Source of the DNA: Byssothecium circinans
Taxonomy: Eukaryota > Ascomycota > Dothideomycetes > Pleosporales > Massarinaceae
NCBI GenBank assembly: GCA_010015675.1
Contig: ML976989.1
Location: forward strand, 787,709 to 851,708
Length of the DNA: 64,000 nt
Reading direction: 5' to 3'
Shown: in pieces, positions 1 through 11,272 of the stretch
How positions within the stretch are numbered: the first letter of the stretch is position 1
Layout of the letters: every line of letters begins with the position of its first letter
The notes under the pieces: model-generated
What the model was told of the DNA's origin: nothing
Databases searched by the model: none
The model's input: the letters and a program-made list of their open reading frames with translations, nothing else
Position numbers and translations under genes: made by a program

Positions 1-456
1 TCCTTCCGCGAGACCCAAAAAGAACCGTGCAACAAGGAGTCCAGCATAGCTCTTGACGAAGCCCGTACACATTGACACTAATCCCCAAGCAATTAAAAGT
101 CCGGGTAGGTAATAGCCAGCCTTGAAATACTTGATGACCAAATTGCTGGGTACATCGTAGCAGATATATGGGACGTAGAACACTGCCAGAGCGATGTTGA
201 ACTTGTTCGCATTGAGGTGTAGATCATCTGCTAGACTATCAATGCGGGCGTTTCCGATGTTGCTTCTGTCGATAAATGCGAGTAGCCAGAGGCCAAAAAG
301 CCATGGCATGAGTCGGATGTCGAGCTTGCGGGTGATGCGTTTGTCAAGCTCGGCGGGAATGCTGACTGGCTCAGTCAATGTTGAGTTTACCTTCTCAATG
401 TCCGAGACCCGGCGTGTTCGGGGAATATTCTCTTTCTTTTCGTCTGATGCAGACAT
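1..456 (-). CDS. MFS transporter, anion:cation symporter (Dal5-like) family, N-terminal part only
   Basis: An open frame runs without a stop from an ATG at 456 to the window edge (152 codons), so the rest of the gene lies to the left. After a short acidic and basic cytosolic head the protein reads into a first membrane segment with FGLWLLAFIDRSNIGNARI, the typical TM1 of fungal allantoate/tartrate/nicotinate-type permeases of the anion:cation symporter family. A second segment (YVPYICYDVPSNLVIKYF) and a third follow. Members are about 500 residues with 12 membrane segments and import small organic anions or vitamins at the plasma membrane. The substrate cannot be told from this part. No intron is seen in the visible portion. 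Confidence 0.85.
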   Translation of the reverse strand, partial: MSASDEKKENIPRTRRVSDIEKVNSTLTEPVSIPAELDKRITRKLDIRLMPWLFGLWLLAFIDRSNIGNARIDSLADDLHLNANKFNIALAVFYVPYICYDVPSNLVIKYFKAGYYLPGLLIAWGLVSMCTGFVKSYAGLLVARFFLGLAEG

Positions 457-1284
457 GGCGATTGATATTGATATTGTAAGCGTAGGAAACTTCAATTGTA
501 CGGACGGAATAGGGGGAAGATTTTTGACAATTTGTTGGAAGAAGGGAGATCTGAGGAGAAGAAGAGCAGTAGTGAAAGTTGCAAGCAATTGCTAATAGCA
601 CTTGCGTCTAAAAGGCGGATGACAGCTACTCGATACCCCACATGCTGCTAGGAAGCAGCGCCAGTCAATGAGAGGGGCGATAGCCGACAGTGCGCCAGGA
701 GCTCGGACAACGGGAGCATAGGTCTCGATAGTATGATCTCGGGCCATTACTATGCGACTTATCTGGTGACATGGATGACAAAAGGTTGGAGGATGAGGGG
801 AAGGCATGCCGCTGATCGACGGTCCTCTCCTAAAATGAAGATTATCTTGGAATAACCAGATGAATGGCAGACGATACAGGTTTGGCACCACGTCGGACCG
901 CCATGAAAAATTACTGTCAAGTGTTCAAGTGGAGCGAAGTCCAAATAGACGTTGATGTTGGAATGTGGGTCCATCCGAATTGAGATTAGCACGACAACCA
1001 AGCTCATCGTAATTGATTGGCCGAAGCTTCGACTCTTAACATCTGCCCGCAATAATGCTTCGATTCGATCTTACATTCGCTTCCAAAGCCCTTTGAGAGT
1101 ATAGAGGCTCTCTTCAAAATTATCCGTTCCCTAAGCCTATCCAGACCTCCGTCTTCTATTACTAAATGCGTTCATTTACCATGACATAACTATTGGCCCA
1201 AGCTTCCGCATCTTCAATCATACCTCTAGCCTAACAAACTTTCCACGCCCACTTCCCCTCAGCCACCACCGTCTACCGCCGATC
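457..1284. other. Intergenic region between divergent MFS and cyclin H genes
   Basis: Shared upstream region of two divergent genes. Only short overlapping open frames on both strands are present, none with a recognisable domain. The last 100 bases before the cyclin ATG are C/T-rich, as is usual for fungal 5' leaders. Confidence 0.5.
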
Positions 1285-2632
1285 ATGAGGCTCTCAGAAG
1301 ACGATCTCTACCGCAACTCCTCGCAATACAAACACTGGGCCTTCACGCCGACGCAACTCGCGCTCCTCCGCCAAAAGACCAACATCCAAGCCTGCGAGCG
1401 CGTCAAAGCAAATGTAGCCCGACAACGCGCCCAGCGCGCCGCGGCAGCCTTCGACGGCACGAACAGCGCAAGCGATAGCGAGCGCGCCAACACCCCAGGT
1501 TTCGAGAATGGAAACGGGAATGGGGTTGCGAATGGAAGTGGTGCAAATACGCCCATGAGACTGGACAAAGAGGTGGATTGCTTGACAGTAGCAGAGGAAA
1601 TGCGACTTGTGGACAAATTCTGCGAGACGACCTTGGACCTGGCTACTTTTATCGGGGCGCCTCCTGATGTCACGGTATGACCCCTCCATTCAGGCCTCTA
1701 TACATTGTGCTGACGGATGTGATGTCAAGGCCACAGCGATCCAATTCCTCCGCCGCTTCTACCTCTACAACTCCCCCATGACGTACGACGCTACCATTGT
1801 CGCCCGAACAATAACATTCATAGCCTGCAAGACCGACAACCTCTCCCACATAACCCTCGACGAATACGTCTCCAAGCTGGACAACGTAACGCGTGACCAG
1901 ATCCTCGCGCCCGAATACCTCATCGTACAAGCTCTGCGCTTCAACTTTGAGGTCAAGCACCCTTTCCGTGGGCTCAAGGGGATACATCTAGAGCTCGGGG
2001 AAATAATGAAGGGTACGTGGGCAGGATTGCCGTTTGATACTAGGAGCAGGGCAGAGCGATACCAGGAGATAATGAGGTTGCCGAGGGCAGAGGGTGGACA
2101 AGCGGAGGTGATGGATGAGAACGAGATGAAGAAGCGGTTGGATCGTGCTTATGCGATGACGTCGAGGATCTTGAAGACCACGGCACAACTCACAGATGCT
2201 TATTTTCTGTACACGCCCTCGCAGATCATGTTCGCCGCAAGCCTCCTCGCCGACGAGCCCCTCACTCTTTTTTTCCTCGGTACTAAAATGCCTCCCACCT
2301 CGCCCCTGTACGAAAAGACACTACAGACGATCCGCGCATGCGCCGCTCTGCTTTCCTCACACCGGAGCTACACTGCCAGCTCAGTAACACCGGAAGAGAA
2401 AGAAGCCAGAGATAAAAAGGCTAACGTCGAGATCCGCGCCCTGATGAAGAAGCTCAAGGCTTGTCGCGATCCTGATAAGATTGATTTGGTTAAGTTGAAC
2501 CAGGCGCAGAAGAGGGACGCGGTGCATGCCGGGGAGTTGGAGGAGAGTAAGGCGAAGAGGAGGAAGGTTACGAGGGAGAATGCGGAGAAGGAGGCTGATG
2601 CTTTCTGGGGGCCGGAGTTGGGCAAAAAGTAA
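1285..2632 (+). CDS. ccl1: Cyclin H-like subunit of TFIIH kinase (Ccl1/Mcs2 type)
   Basis: Two exons, 1285-1674 and 1730-2632, joined over a 55-nt phase-0 intron (GTATGA donor, CTGAC branch, AAG acceptor), give 430 aa. The N-terminus (RLSEDDLYRNSSQYKHWAFT) is the signature of cyclin H/Ccl1, which starts with a Y..SSQ..HW..T helix. The first cyclin box follows with FLRRFYLYNSPMTYDATIV, and a second cyclin fold lies around residues 240-330. Cyclin H pairs with the Cdk7/Kin28 kinase in TFIIH and phosphorylates the RNA polymerase II C-terminal domain in the nucleus. A low-complexity insert rich in Asn and Gly sits at residues 65-90, and the C-terminal tail is Lys/Glu-rich. It is convergent with the next gene. 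Confidence 0.88.
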
Positions 2633-3193
2633 AAATAGAGAAAGCGGGGTTGTACAGTATCATGCATGGGAGGCGTTTTTGAGATGTTCTGGTATGCATG
2701 GTTTGGATGGATAGGGAAGGGCTTCACTGGCGTCTACAATTATACCAGGGGACTTTGGTCGTTCCTTTTTCTCTAGACTACTTTAGGAGTCATACTGATC
2801 AGGATAGAATGGAATGTAAAGTAATGTACATGATTTTGCGCTAGGCGGCTGCAGCGGACCTCTTGACGCCAAAAGAATAAGTGGGGCGAAGAGTAAATAC
2901 ATATCTCAAAATAATTGGCGTCAAAAATGATTAAGGGTATGTATCCATCTGTCAGCACCCATACGCTCCTCTGTCCACATTGCCCGACCTCCACAATTCG
3001 ACGCCGAAGAATACCAGTACCCAAACAAAAAGAATTAATTGAGAAAAGAAGGACGTGCCAAATGACTACCGGAAACACTACAAGATAGAGTTTCAAGATC
3101 ACGCCGTACTTATAATTTGTCGATCAGATCAAGTCCTCCCAATCACTATGAACCCATAAACCCTCGCCCACGCAGTCCCCATCCGCAGCAAGC
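2633..3193. other. Convergent 3' intergenic region
   Basis: This stretch lies between the stop codons of two convergent genes and should hold both 3' untranslated regions. I see no gene, repeat or RNA in it. Confidence 0.5.
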
Positions 3194-5178
3194 TCAACGA
3201 GGCGTCTGCACCCTCGCCATCGGCGCAGTAGGAACCTGTTGACCCGGCACCATAGGCGCAACCGGAGCCCGAATCGTAGCACCCTGCGGCTTCTTCGGCG
3301 CACCTAGCTTAGACTGACCTAGGAAGACACCTGTAGTCGGAGCCTCCGGACGGTTTCGTTCACGCTCCTTGTCTTGGACACGCTTTTCTTTCTTGACTGG
3401 GAGGGTTGGCGGAGCACTGTTGCCGTTGCCCTCGTCATCTTGATCTTGATCTCCTTGGTCCTCTGGTTGTTGCTGCTGCTGTTGATGGTCTTCGAAACGC
3501 TCGGCTGCGCCGTCGGTGTAGACTACGCGGTCGCGATCCTCAGGGGCGGGCTTAGCGGGACGGTGTGTAGTCTGGGATGAGCTGCGTGGGTGTGCGTCTT
3601 GCTGCTGCTGCTGCTGCTGCTGCTGTTTACGCTTCGTGTCGCGGATGGGGTACTGGCGATCGTCTGGCTCATGGTCACGTCCGTGGTTGGGGGTGTAGCC
3701 GTAGTACGCGTGTCCTGGGTAGTACTCCTGAGTATAAGGATTCGGTCCATAGGCTTCATACCCCCAGGCTGGAGTTCCATTGTGATAGCCCGGATGCGGA
3801 TCCATGGCATGATCGACATGGGCGCGTCGTCGAGATAGAGCAGCATCTTGTCGCTCCGACGCCTCGAGAGCGGATTTGAGCTTGCTCTGTTCCTGAGGGT
3901 GATGGTTGTCGGAGCGACGGGCATCTACTGTGCGGCTGTATGAAGCCTCGTCCTCTGCATTGCGGGAATCTCGGGCTACACGACCCTGTGAACGGTGCTG
4001 TTGCGCAGCACCAGCACCAGAACCAGCTACCCTCCCATCCACCGGTGTAGCCGCCTCCTCACGGCCATAAGCATTCGCATTCTTCGCAATCAGACGTCCA
4101 CGTTCCTGCAAGCCCCTTGCAATCCCCATTTTTCTCTCAGAATCCCTGAACGACTCATCGAACTCCTTGAGCACTTCGATCATCTGATACACGACGCGAT
4201 GTAGCTCGGCGCATTCCGTTCCCGTGCCGTTGTACACGCCGGCGACATTCCAGCACGCCATCATCAGGTCGTCGAACCGAGGCATGGCCGTCTTGAGGAG
4301 CGTGTCGAACAGGTCGATTTTGGTTTGCGCGGATATGCTGCTGAAGACGTCGCATTTGATGAAGTTGGGGACTTGGTCGAAGCCGATGCGGCGGCGCTTG
4401 TTGGCTACGTGCTTGAGGATAGGTTCGCCTGGGAGGCGCTTGCGGGTGGGAGTTTCTGGGGTTTTGTTAGTGGGGTTGTTGGTGGTTTGATAGTACGGCG
4501 ATGAGTAGGAGGCTTTAATTTGAGACTTATGTGAGGGGTTGTAAGGAATGGCGGTGGACTTACCACTGGACACGTTTCCATCGGGGGCAAATTCATCAAC
4601 GTTGAGCTTCTCAAGCGACTGCGTCCATTAGTTCGGGACCATCAACACTGATCCCAAGTACATACCTTTCCCTGCCCCACAGGCGCCACCGGTGTCTTCG
4701 TCTTCATCGCAGCTGCATACGCAGCCTTCCTCACCTCATTAAGCTGTCGACACCTCTTATCCACCGCTTCAAACTTAGCCTGGAACAGTGTAACCGTGCT
4801 CTTAATTAGATAGACATCAATAGGCACCGAATCAAGATTCGCCTCTTCCTCAGGCAGTGCCTCGCTCTCCCGCATCTCACAACGTCCATCTTCGATATAC
4901 AGATGGACGCGACGAACGATGCTCTTAGCAGCTTCGCGAAACCGCACGTTGCCGAGGTCGACTTGGGTGGCGCTCTCTTTCAGCGTGATATCGGTGAGGG
5001 GTGGTTGGACACTGGCATTGGTGAGGCGGAAGTTAGGCGGCTCCGGTTCGGAGATGCCTGAGAGGAAGGTGTCAAGATGAAGGGGGTCTAGGAATTTGAG
5101 CTCGTCACGTATGATGAAGATACGCTTCTGTGCCCTGTTGAGGTGTGCGTAGGAGGGCACATCTACTGGACGGTCCAT
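3194..5178 (-). CDS. Unrecognised Q-rich nuclear-type protein
   Basis: Exon 1 (5178-4666, 171 codons) is joined to a second exon over a 47-nt intron (4665-4619; GTATGT donor, CTAAT branch, CAG acceptor), giving 645 aa. I do not recognise the family. The first 170 residues look folded and mostly helical. A second folded stretch (about residues 215-300; FDQVPNFIKCDVFSSISAQ, then DLFDTLLKTAMPRFDDLMMA) is preceded by KRLPGEP and NKRRRIGF, which could be a nuclear localisation signal. The last 340 residues are disordered, with a poly-Gln run from (CTG)n at about 3600-3625, a second Gln run near 3470-3495 and a charged region. A further 108-nt segment, 4563-4456, has a perfect GTAAGT donor and a CTAAC...CAG end but is open in frame, so a 609-aa isoform is possible. 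Confidence 0.7.
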
Positions 5179-6021
5179 GGCGTCTTTGGGCGCTGCACTG
5201 GTCTGTGAGGTTTCGGCGTTAACTTGGACAGTGGAATGAGTGGGAAGACAGCGGCGCAGCTGAGATCTTTCAAGGGGGGCATCTACTTACGAGACCTTGT
5301 CAAGAGACCGAGAGCGATAGAGCGTTGTCGGAAGCGGCGGAGAGAGCGTTGGGCGAGCAGACATGTAGGCAAATATACCTCTTCGAGCTTTGATTTGGGC
5401 ACTAGCCCGTTCTCTTACCTTAAGCCTCAGTGAGCGCCCGCGATAGGACAGGTGACGCTGATTTCCACTCATAAGTAAAGGACAATTGAAGGCTTGAAGC
5501 TTGATCCATATGTAGCGTCGCTGCCTCTTCTACACAGTTCAAACGATCAGCAGATATTCAAACAAAGTCCAGTTTGGTACGCCACTGTACGTCTTGTCTC
5601 AAAAGTCTGGCATGGTTTTCCAAAATTATGTATTCAACCAAGTGTTGCCTGGCTTTTTCTTGAGCACTGCAATTTTCCCGCTTGTTGGATGCAAGGGCGA
5701 AAAAGCACTTGCGGTGAGACGAACATAGATAAATGAGTAGTGAATAGACGTGCATTTTTCTTTTAGATTTGATGAAATTATATGAGAAAGGTAATGGTTG
5801 TGGGAAGCGCAGTCGGCCTGGAATGAGATGAACGAGAAAACGCACTGATGTTGGTACAGGGACACGGTCAACACTTCACTGATAATTATGAGGGACGATA
5901 AGTAGAAATAGGCTTGTAGCACGGCCATTGATTAAGAAATTTACCGGCCTACCCTCAGAGGCTCTGGTGGCCAAGCGTCATTTGCTGTTACTGATACATG
6001 GTGAAAATCTCCAGTAGTACC
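5179..6021. other. Intergenic region, no gene seen
   Basis: It covers the promoter of the leftward Q-rich gene and the 3' region of rpt2. Several short open frames overlap here on both strands but show no domain, and the part from 5500 to 5950 is AT-rich. Confidence 0.4.
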
Positions 6022-7611
6022 CTACAAATACAGGCCTTCCGGCTCACCCTCGCTCTTTGTCTTCAGCACACGCTCTCGTGCTGCACGGAAGTCCTCCATG
6101 TTGACCCGCATCCTGCGCTCGCGGAGGGCCATGAGGCCAGCCTCCGAGCAGATAGCCTTGATATCGGCACCGGAAAGGTCATCCTTTTGGGAGATGAACT
6201 CGTCAAGGTCGACGTCTTCGTTCAGGGACATCTTAGAGGTATGCAGAGTGAAGATCTTCTTCTTGGTCGTTTCTGCGCAGACATTAGTATCTTTTTGAAA
6301 TTGTGCATGGTGTGATACTCACGGTCAGGGTTCTCAAAGAGAATCTTCCTGTCAATACGACCAGGACGAATAAGAGCGGGGTCGAGTGTCTCGATCTTAT
6401 TCGTGGCCATGATGACTTTGACGTCACCACGGTCATCAAAACCGTCAAGTTGATTGAGCAACTCCAACATGGTACGCTGAATCTCACGTTCACCTCCAGA
6501 CGTTGACTCGTATCGCTTTGTACCAATGGCGTCGATTTCATCGATGAAGACGATGGCAGGCGCGTTCTCAGCGGCGACCTGGAAGAGCTGTCGCACCAAC
6601 CGGGGTCCATCACCGAGGTACTTCTGGATCAGCTCACTTCCTACAATGCGTAGGAAGGTCGCGCTGGTCTGGTTCGCCACAGCCTTCGCCAACAAGGTCT
6701 TTCCAGTACCGGGTGCACCATACAAGATGACACCTTTCGGTGGTTTGATACCCATCTCTTCATAAAGCTCCGGATGCAGCAGGGGAAGCTCCACTGCTTC
6801 ACGCACTTCTTGAATCTGTTGCTCCAAACCACCGATGTCCGCATATGATTCCGTAGGCGCCTTGTCTAACTTCATAACTGAAACAAGCGGATCCGAGTCA
6901 TCCGTCAAAACACCCACGACCGAGACAGACTTGTGGTGTAGCAGAATGCTAGCTCCAGGCTCGAGCAGGTCCTTGTCGACGAACGACATGATGGAGACGT
7001 AGTACTCGGGTCCGGTGGCGCTGGAAACAATGGCGTGGTCGTCGTCGATAAGCTCCTCCAGGTTGCCGACGCCCATTGGGCTGCCGCGCATGTCGTCCAC
7101 CCGCGACCGCTCATCGGCATTCCGATCCAGGGCGTCCGAGTCTCCGCCAGCGCTTGCGGGCTGCGGCGTGTTCGCTGCCTTGGCCTTCCTGATACGCTCC
7201 TGGTTCTCCACGTACTCCTCCTCCAGCAGCAGATGATCGTGAATGCGTTGCATCCGCAGGTACCTTAGCTTGCATCGTGCGGTCGGGTAGACGGTTGGGA
7301 GCTTCGCGGCGGCGCTGGGTCCGGCTTGCTTCTTCTTCTTCCTGCCGATGCGGGTCGTGGGCTGCGGCGGGGGCTCGTACTTAGGTTTGTCCTTCTACAA
7401 CACCAACATAGTCAGCGATGAGATCGGCGGCGAGGCGACGTCATGTAATCCAGCAACATGTTGTCGTATTATGTATTATAATGAGTTCAACGCACCTTAT
7501 CCTTCTTGTTCTTGTCGTCTCCACCAGGGCCGCCGCCGGCGCTGGACTGCTGGTTACCCTATCCGCAGTCAGTATCGCCATTCGGGGGTTTCACGGCGGC
7601 GAGCTTACCAT
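6022..7611 (-). CDS. rpt2: 26S proteasome regulatory ATPase subunit 4 (Rpt2)
   Basis: Four exons: 7611-7609 (the ATG alone), 7558-7496, 7394-6323 and 6272-6022, giving 462 aa. Introns are 50, 101 and 50 nt. The protein is almost colinear with known Rpt2: a Lys-rich N-terminal tail starting MGNQQSS (a possible N-myristoylation site, as in yeast Rpt2), a coiled coil, the OB domain, then the AAA+ module. Walker A is GAPGTGKT (about 248-255), Walker B is IVFIDEID (about 303-310), and an arginine-finger region [11 protein letters not shown] follows. The C-terminus LYL is the HbYX motif that opens the 20S gate. It unfolds and feeds ubiquitinated proteins into the core particle. A Ser/Gly/Ala/Asp-rich insert near residue 100 is the only clear length difference from the usual 435-445 aa. 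It is head-to-head with ubc1. Confidence 0.96.
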
Positions 7612-8332
7612 GACACACGCTCAACGGTGGAATCGCTTGTGTTGATGTGCAGTGAAGGGGGTATTTATTGTCGTTCTGGGTCGACGGGCAGAACGCGGGT
7701 GGGTGGCAGCGATGGCAGGGTTGATGGAGGTTTGTAATGTGAATGGTGAGGTTGACGGTATGCTCGATTACCTAGTACCTACATAGATAGGTACGCACTA
7801 GCGCCGTCACGTGCATTTGCGCCACTTCCAGCAGACTCCCGCCTCACACCTGCAAGCACGGCAAGACACGTCAGACCTGCCCTCGTTTAGACACTGCTTC
7901 CAAGGCTCTCTTCAATCTGCCACTTCTTCATCCCTCTGTACTTTATCTATACTTACACCAAGCTGTCTAGAAAGTTCCCATTACCCAGCCCCGCTGTGAC
8001 CCCAAGCAACAAACCAGTGCCCAGTGCCCAGTGGAATCCTCACCCAAGCTCTAGATAGGAAATATCCACGGCAGCGGCTTCCTCCTACTTACATCGTAAG
8101 TGGCTGCTGTCTCGTCTCAAACTCTCCTATCCCGCAGAACAAAAGCCGTGCCCCACCGGCTCCAAGCTGCCTGATTGAGTCATTACCGCAATATCACTGC
8201 CTGAGGCTGACATTCAACTGCAGGGCGTTTCGCCGATCAGTCTTGCTGCCTACTACAGTACCATTCGGCCCCCGCTCTTCTACCCGTATACTTCTCCCTC
8301 CACGACTGCACACTCCATCTCTCCCACATACC
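7612..8332. promoter_or_regulatory. Bidirectional promoter of rpt2 and ubc1
   Basis: The 721 bases between the two ATGs are the only upstream DNA for both genes. They contain a palindromic CACGTG at 7808-7813 and GGTGGCAGC at 7702-7710, which matches seven of nine positions of the yeast proteasome element GGTGGCAAA. The ubc1 leader contains a likely 5'-UTR intron (GTAAGT at 8096 to CAG at 8223, 128 nt, with CTGAC before the acceptor). Shared regulation is inferred from layout and function; the element similarity alone is weak. Confidence 0.55.
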
Positions 8333-9173
8333 ATGGCCTCGAACCGTGCTAGGCGCATTGCGAAGGAGATTGCCGATATCAAGGCAGACTCGCTGTCCCA
8401 GATCTTTGTAGAGACGGCAGGGAACGGCGATGACCTCACTCATCTTCGAGGCCAGTTTCGGGGACCGCCAGACACCCCTTACGAAGGAGGGACCTTCTTC
8501 GTGGACATTAAGATCCCCAGCGAGTACCCGTTCCGGCCGCCGCACATGAAGTTCGAGACTAAGATTTGGCACCCGAACGTCAGCTCTCAGACTGTACGTT
8601 GAGAACGAAGTTTGTGATGAGGACGTACGGCTGACATGTCCAGGGCGCCATTTGCTTAGACACGCTCTCATCCCAATGGTCCCCCGTGCTTACCATCAAG
8701 TCGGCTCTTATATCGCTGCAGTCGCTCCTCAGCACCCCAGAGCCTAAGGACCCTCAGGACGCAGAGGTAGCAAGCATGCTCATTCGTAATCCGGCCGAGT
8801 TCAACCACGTCGCTCGCGACTGGGCAGTGCGGTACGCCGGTGCGCCCAAGAAGGAAATTGCCGAGGGTAGCGGCGGGGCCACGGCAGAGACCATCAAGCG
8901 GAAAGCGCAAGAGACCAAGGCGAACGAGGAAAAGACCAAGATGGCCGCGTATGTGAAGCCCGCCACAAATGTAGTATCACAGCTAACCATGTTCACAGCT
9001 ATCACGGTTACAACAAGGACCTCGTCGACCGCTTCGTCGCTATGGGCTTCGATGTGGAAGCTGTTGTAGCAGCTTTTGAGTACGTTGGTATCGACCGAAT
9101 GGGTGGAGAAGACTACGAGTTGGAGGAAGCATACATGGGCGATATCACGGCCCGTCTGTTCGGCGAAGCATAA
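8333..9173 (+). CDS. ubc1: Ubiquitin-conjugating enzyme E2 with C-terminal UBA domain (Ubc1)
   Basis: Three exons, 8333-8593, 8644-8948 and 8999-9173, with two 50-nt introns, give 246 aa. The UBC fold spans residues 5-150: an N-terminal helix ([16 protein letters not shown]), the [10 protein letters not shown] turn, the HPN motif, the active-site cysteine in GAICLDTL (Cys91) and [17 protein letters not shown]. The C-terminus ([29 protein letters not shown]) is a UBA domain, which separates Ubc1/UBE2K from other E2s. The enzyme builds Lys48-linked ubiquitin chains that target proteins to the proteasome. The ATG at 8333 is chosen because the family N-terminus starts there; upstream codons belong to the leader. 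It pairs functionally with the divergent neighbour rpt2. Confidence 0.95.
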
Positions 9174-9706
9174 GGGGAAGGTCCACGACCACGAATATGC
9201 TACCCTACGATTATCCATACCGGTAGTTTATGTATCCATTGGGACGACTCGGAAGACTGCATCTCATGAGTGGGGGAATCGCATGGAGTAGACCTTGGGT
9301 TTATGGCGTTTTTCATGTAAAGGTATCATTTGCGATGGCGCCGGTGTGTGGGAGGTTTGGGGCGTCTCAGCGACCTGTGTCATTGTTTGAAATGGGTTCC
9401 AATCGGTGGATAGCTCAGAATCTGGTCACTAGATAGCTAATCTATAGTGATCAGTCACAGCTCGATACTTTGCATGAGCCACTCATACTTTACGCTTGAT
9501 CGCAGCCGCACCCAAGGGGTCATTGTATGACTAGCACGCTGTTGACTGGTATTTTCAGAGTCATGGCAGCTTTGACGGTGACACGGGGAGTCAGAGGTCG
9601 ATATGAGCCAGAGCCGATAAAGTATTTAAACCGCTTCTTCCGCGCAAGTACGTTCTTCATTCTTACACGGAAATTTATTTTCTACCCTCGAACTGCATTC
9701 TTCAGC
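9174..9706. other. Intergenic region with promoter of the first SRR1-like gene
   Basis: It contains the ubc1 3' region and, at 9619-9629, a TATA-like AAAGTATTTAA 88 bases before the next ATG. No gene is seen in it. Confidence 0.45.
9619..9629 (+). promoter_or_regulatory. TATA-like core promoter element
   Basis: AAAGTATTTAA, 88 bases before the ATG at 9707. The same 11 bases occur upstream of the second SRR1-like gene at 12243-12253. Confidence 0.45.
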
Positions 9707-10756
9707 ATGGATAACTCTGCAACTGCTTCTACTAAATGGGAAGATATCGTGGCCCAGGCCAAACCTTTTGGTCCTGAACACATCAATCTGCTCCGTCTCG
9801 TTTCGGACGCGTGGCAAAACCTAATCAAGTACTTTGAAGGAGCCGGATACACGCAGGTTCCCCACTTAGCTTTCAGTTTGCTGCACCTACTGCGTACCTG
9901 GGATGGAAAGCTGGTGCGTGGTGAAGTCAACAAGCTGAAAGTCGACGAAGTGCCAACTCTTATGTTCACTTCCATACAAGCCGGTTCGAGGAACCCATCA
10001 AGTCGCCCTCTCTATTTCGAACAAAAAAAGAAAATCAAAGAGAGCGTGCTTGCAAACGCGGAGGAGTACATGAGGTGGACGGCTGTAAACCAACCGGCAG
10101 AAGATACTGGCATCACCGGCCCCTCATCAGCTCTCAAAGAAATTGCAGAATCCGGAATGGAGCTCATTGTCGACAAGATAGTATCCTTCGGCACCCCTAC
10201 ATTACTGTCACTCGACGAACCCAACAATCAGACTTCCCGCGACGCTCATACGAAGACGCTCTTTGTCTGGCAGATTGCAAGCGCTTTGGACAAAACAGGC
10301 AGCCGAGTTTCTGAAATCCTATCAAATACTCCTGCGTACATGCAATCTATCAATGACACGGCTATCCACGCTCACATTTCCAACACCTCGGACCTTGGGA
10401 CTTGGAACAAGCGACCAACATGGGAAAAGGGAGAATTTCTACAGATATCGCCGCTTTTGGATAGCACTACGCTCGTCGTCATTCAAAAGCTGGATACCAA
10501 CGTACTTCAAGTACTCGTACACAATTTACTTGCTGGCCCGTTAGAACGATATCCGGCGGGAATCATCTGCAAGAGCGTTGAGACGGGGACGATCAATTAT
10601 GAAGACCGTGTCCAGAACGATGGAGGTCAAGGCTACACGTATATCCCCGATCCACTAACTCCGCGGGTAAAAAAATTCTTAGATACCATGTATCCTTCCA
10701 AGTTTGCAATTGGTAACAAAGAGCTTGTGCTTTACTTGCGGGGAGACTTCTCGTGA
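9707..10756 (+). CDS. SRR1-like domain protein (copy 1)
   Basis: Single exon of 349 aa. The frame is open up to 9527, but 9707 is preferred because the TATA-like element at 9619 lies between. The second half carries the layout of fungal SRR1-like proteins: a hydrophobic strand ending in a G (DKIVSFGTPTLL, about 168-180), a helix (TLFVWQIASALDKT), a strand (TTLVVIQKL), and a tail with ICKSVETG and DPLTPRVKKFLDTMYP. SRR1 was first described in plant circadian and light signalling; the fungal members are numerous and their biochemistry is not known. It is related to the next gene (12413-13471), which shares the FG strand, the DPLT.R.K tail and the closing R.DF motif. Confidence 0.7.
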   Translation: MDNSATASTKWEDIVAQAKPFGPEHINLLRLVSDAWQNLIKYFEGAGYTQVPHLAFSLLHLLRTWDGKLVRGEVNKLKVDEVPTLMFTSIQAGSRNPSSRPLYFEQKKKIKESVLANAEEYMRWTAVNQPAEDTGITGPSSALKEIAESGMELIVDKIVSFGTPTLLSLDEPNNQTSRDAHTKTLFVWQIASALDKTGSRVSEILSNTPAYMQSINDTAIHAHISNTSDLGTWNKRPTWEKGEFLQISPLLDSTTLVVIQKLDTNVLQVLVHNLLAGPLERYPAGIICKSVETGTINYEDRVQNDGGQGYTYIPDPLTPRVKKFLDTMYPSKFAIGNKELVLYLRGDFS

Positions 10757-11272
10757 ATCAACGAGAAAGCCATGGCCAACGATGGTGTGCGGGACTAAGG
10801 GTTTTTTTTTCATTAATGTGGCTTTCTTTTTTTTTGATTCACTGTTACGTGTTGTTGTGTTTGGGGTTTGATGGGCATTATTGGTTTTTTGGACCTTGGC
10901 ATGTCACTCTTCCTTCATCCTGCTACATAGTCGTTGTTATTTTCATTCTTGTATACTAAATCTATGAGAACATAAACTCCATCCTCGGTACCTGCCAGCT
11001 CTCTATTGACCCAAGTCTATAGAAGAATAATGATTATGAGTTGTGAAAACAAATTCCTGGTTGGACAGCAGAGGAGCACTTGAGAGCGAAGAATGTCGAG
11101 TGAATTGTGTGTGAAGGGGAAGCCTCAGGAGGCCGAGCCATATAGAGCGTGGAAGGCGCTAGACCAGAGATATTGGACTGAGAGGGATGATTCATTTCGG
11201 CACTTGTTGCTTTACTTTGTATGATCGTTGCAGCAATCGACAGTCCCCCTCCTGATGAATAGCAAATATGCG

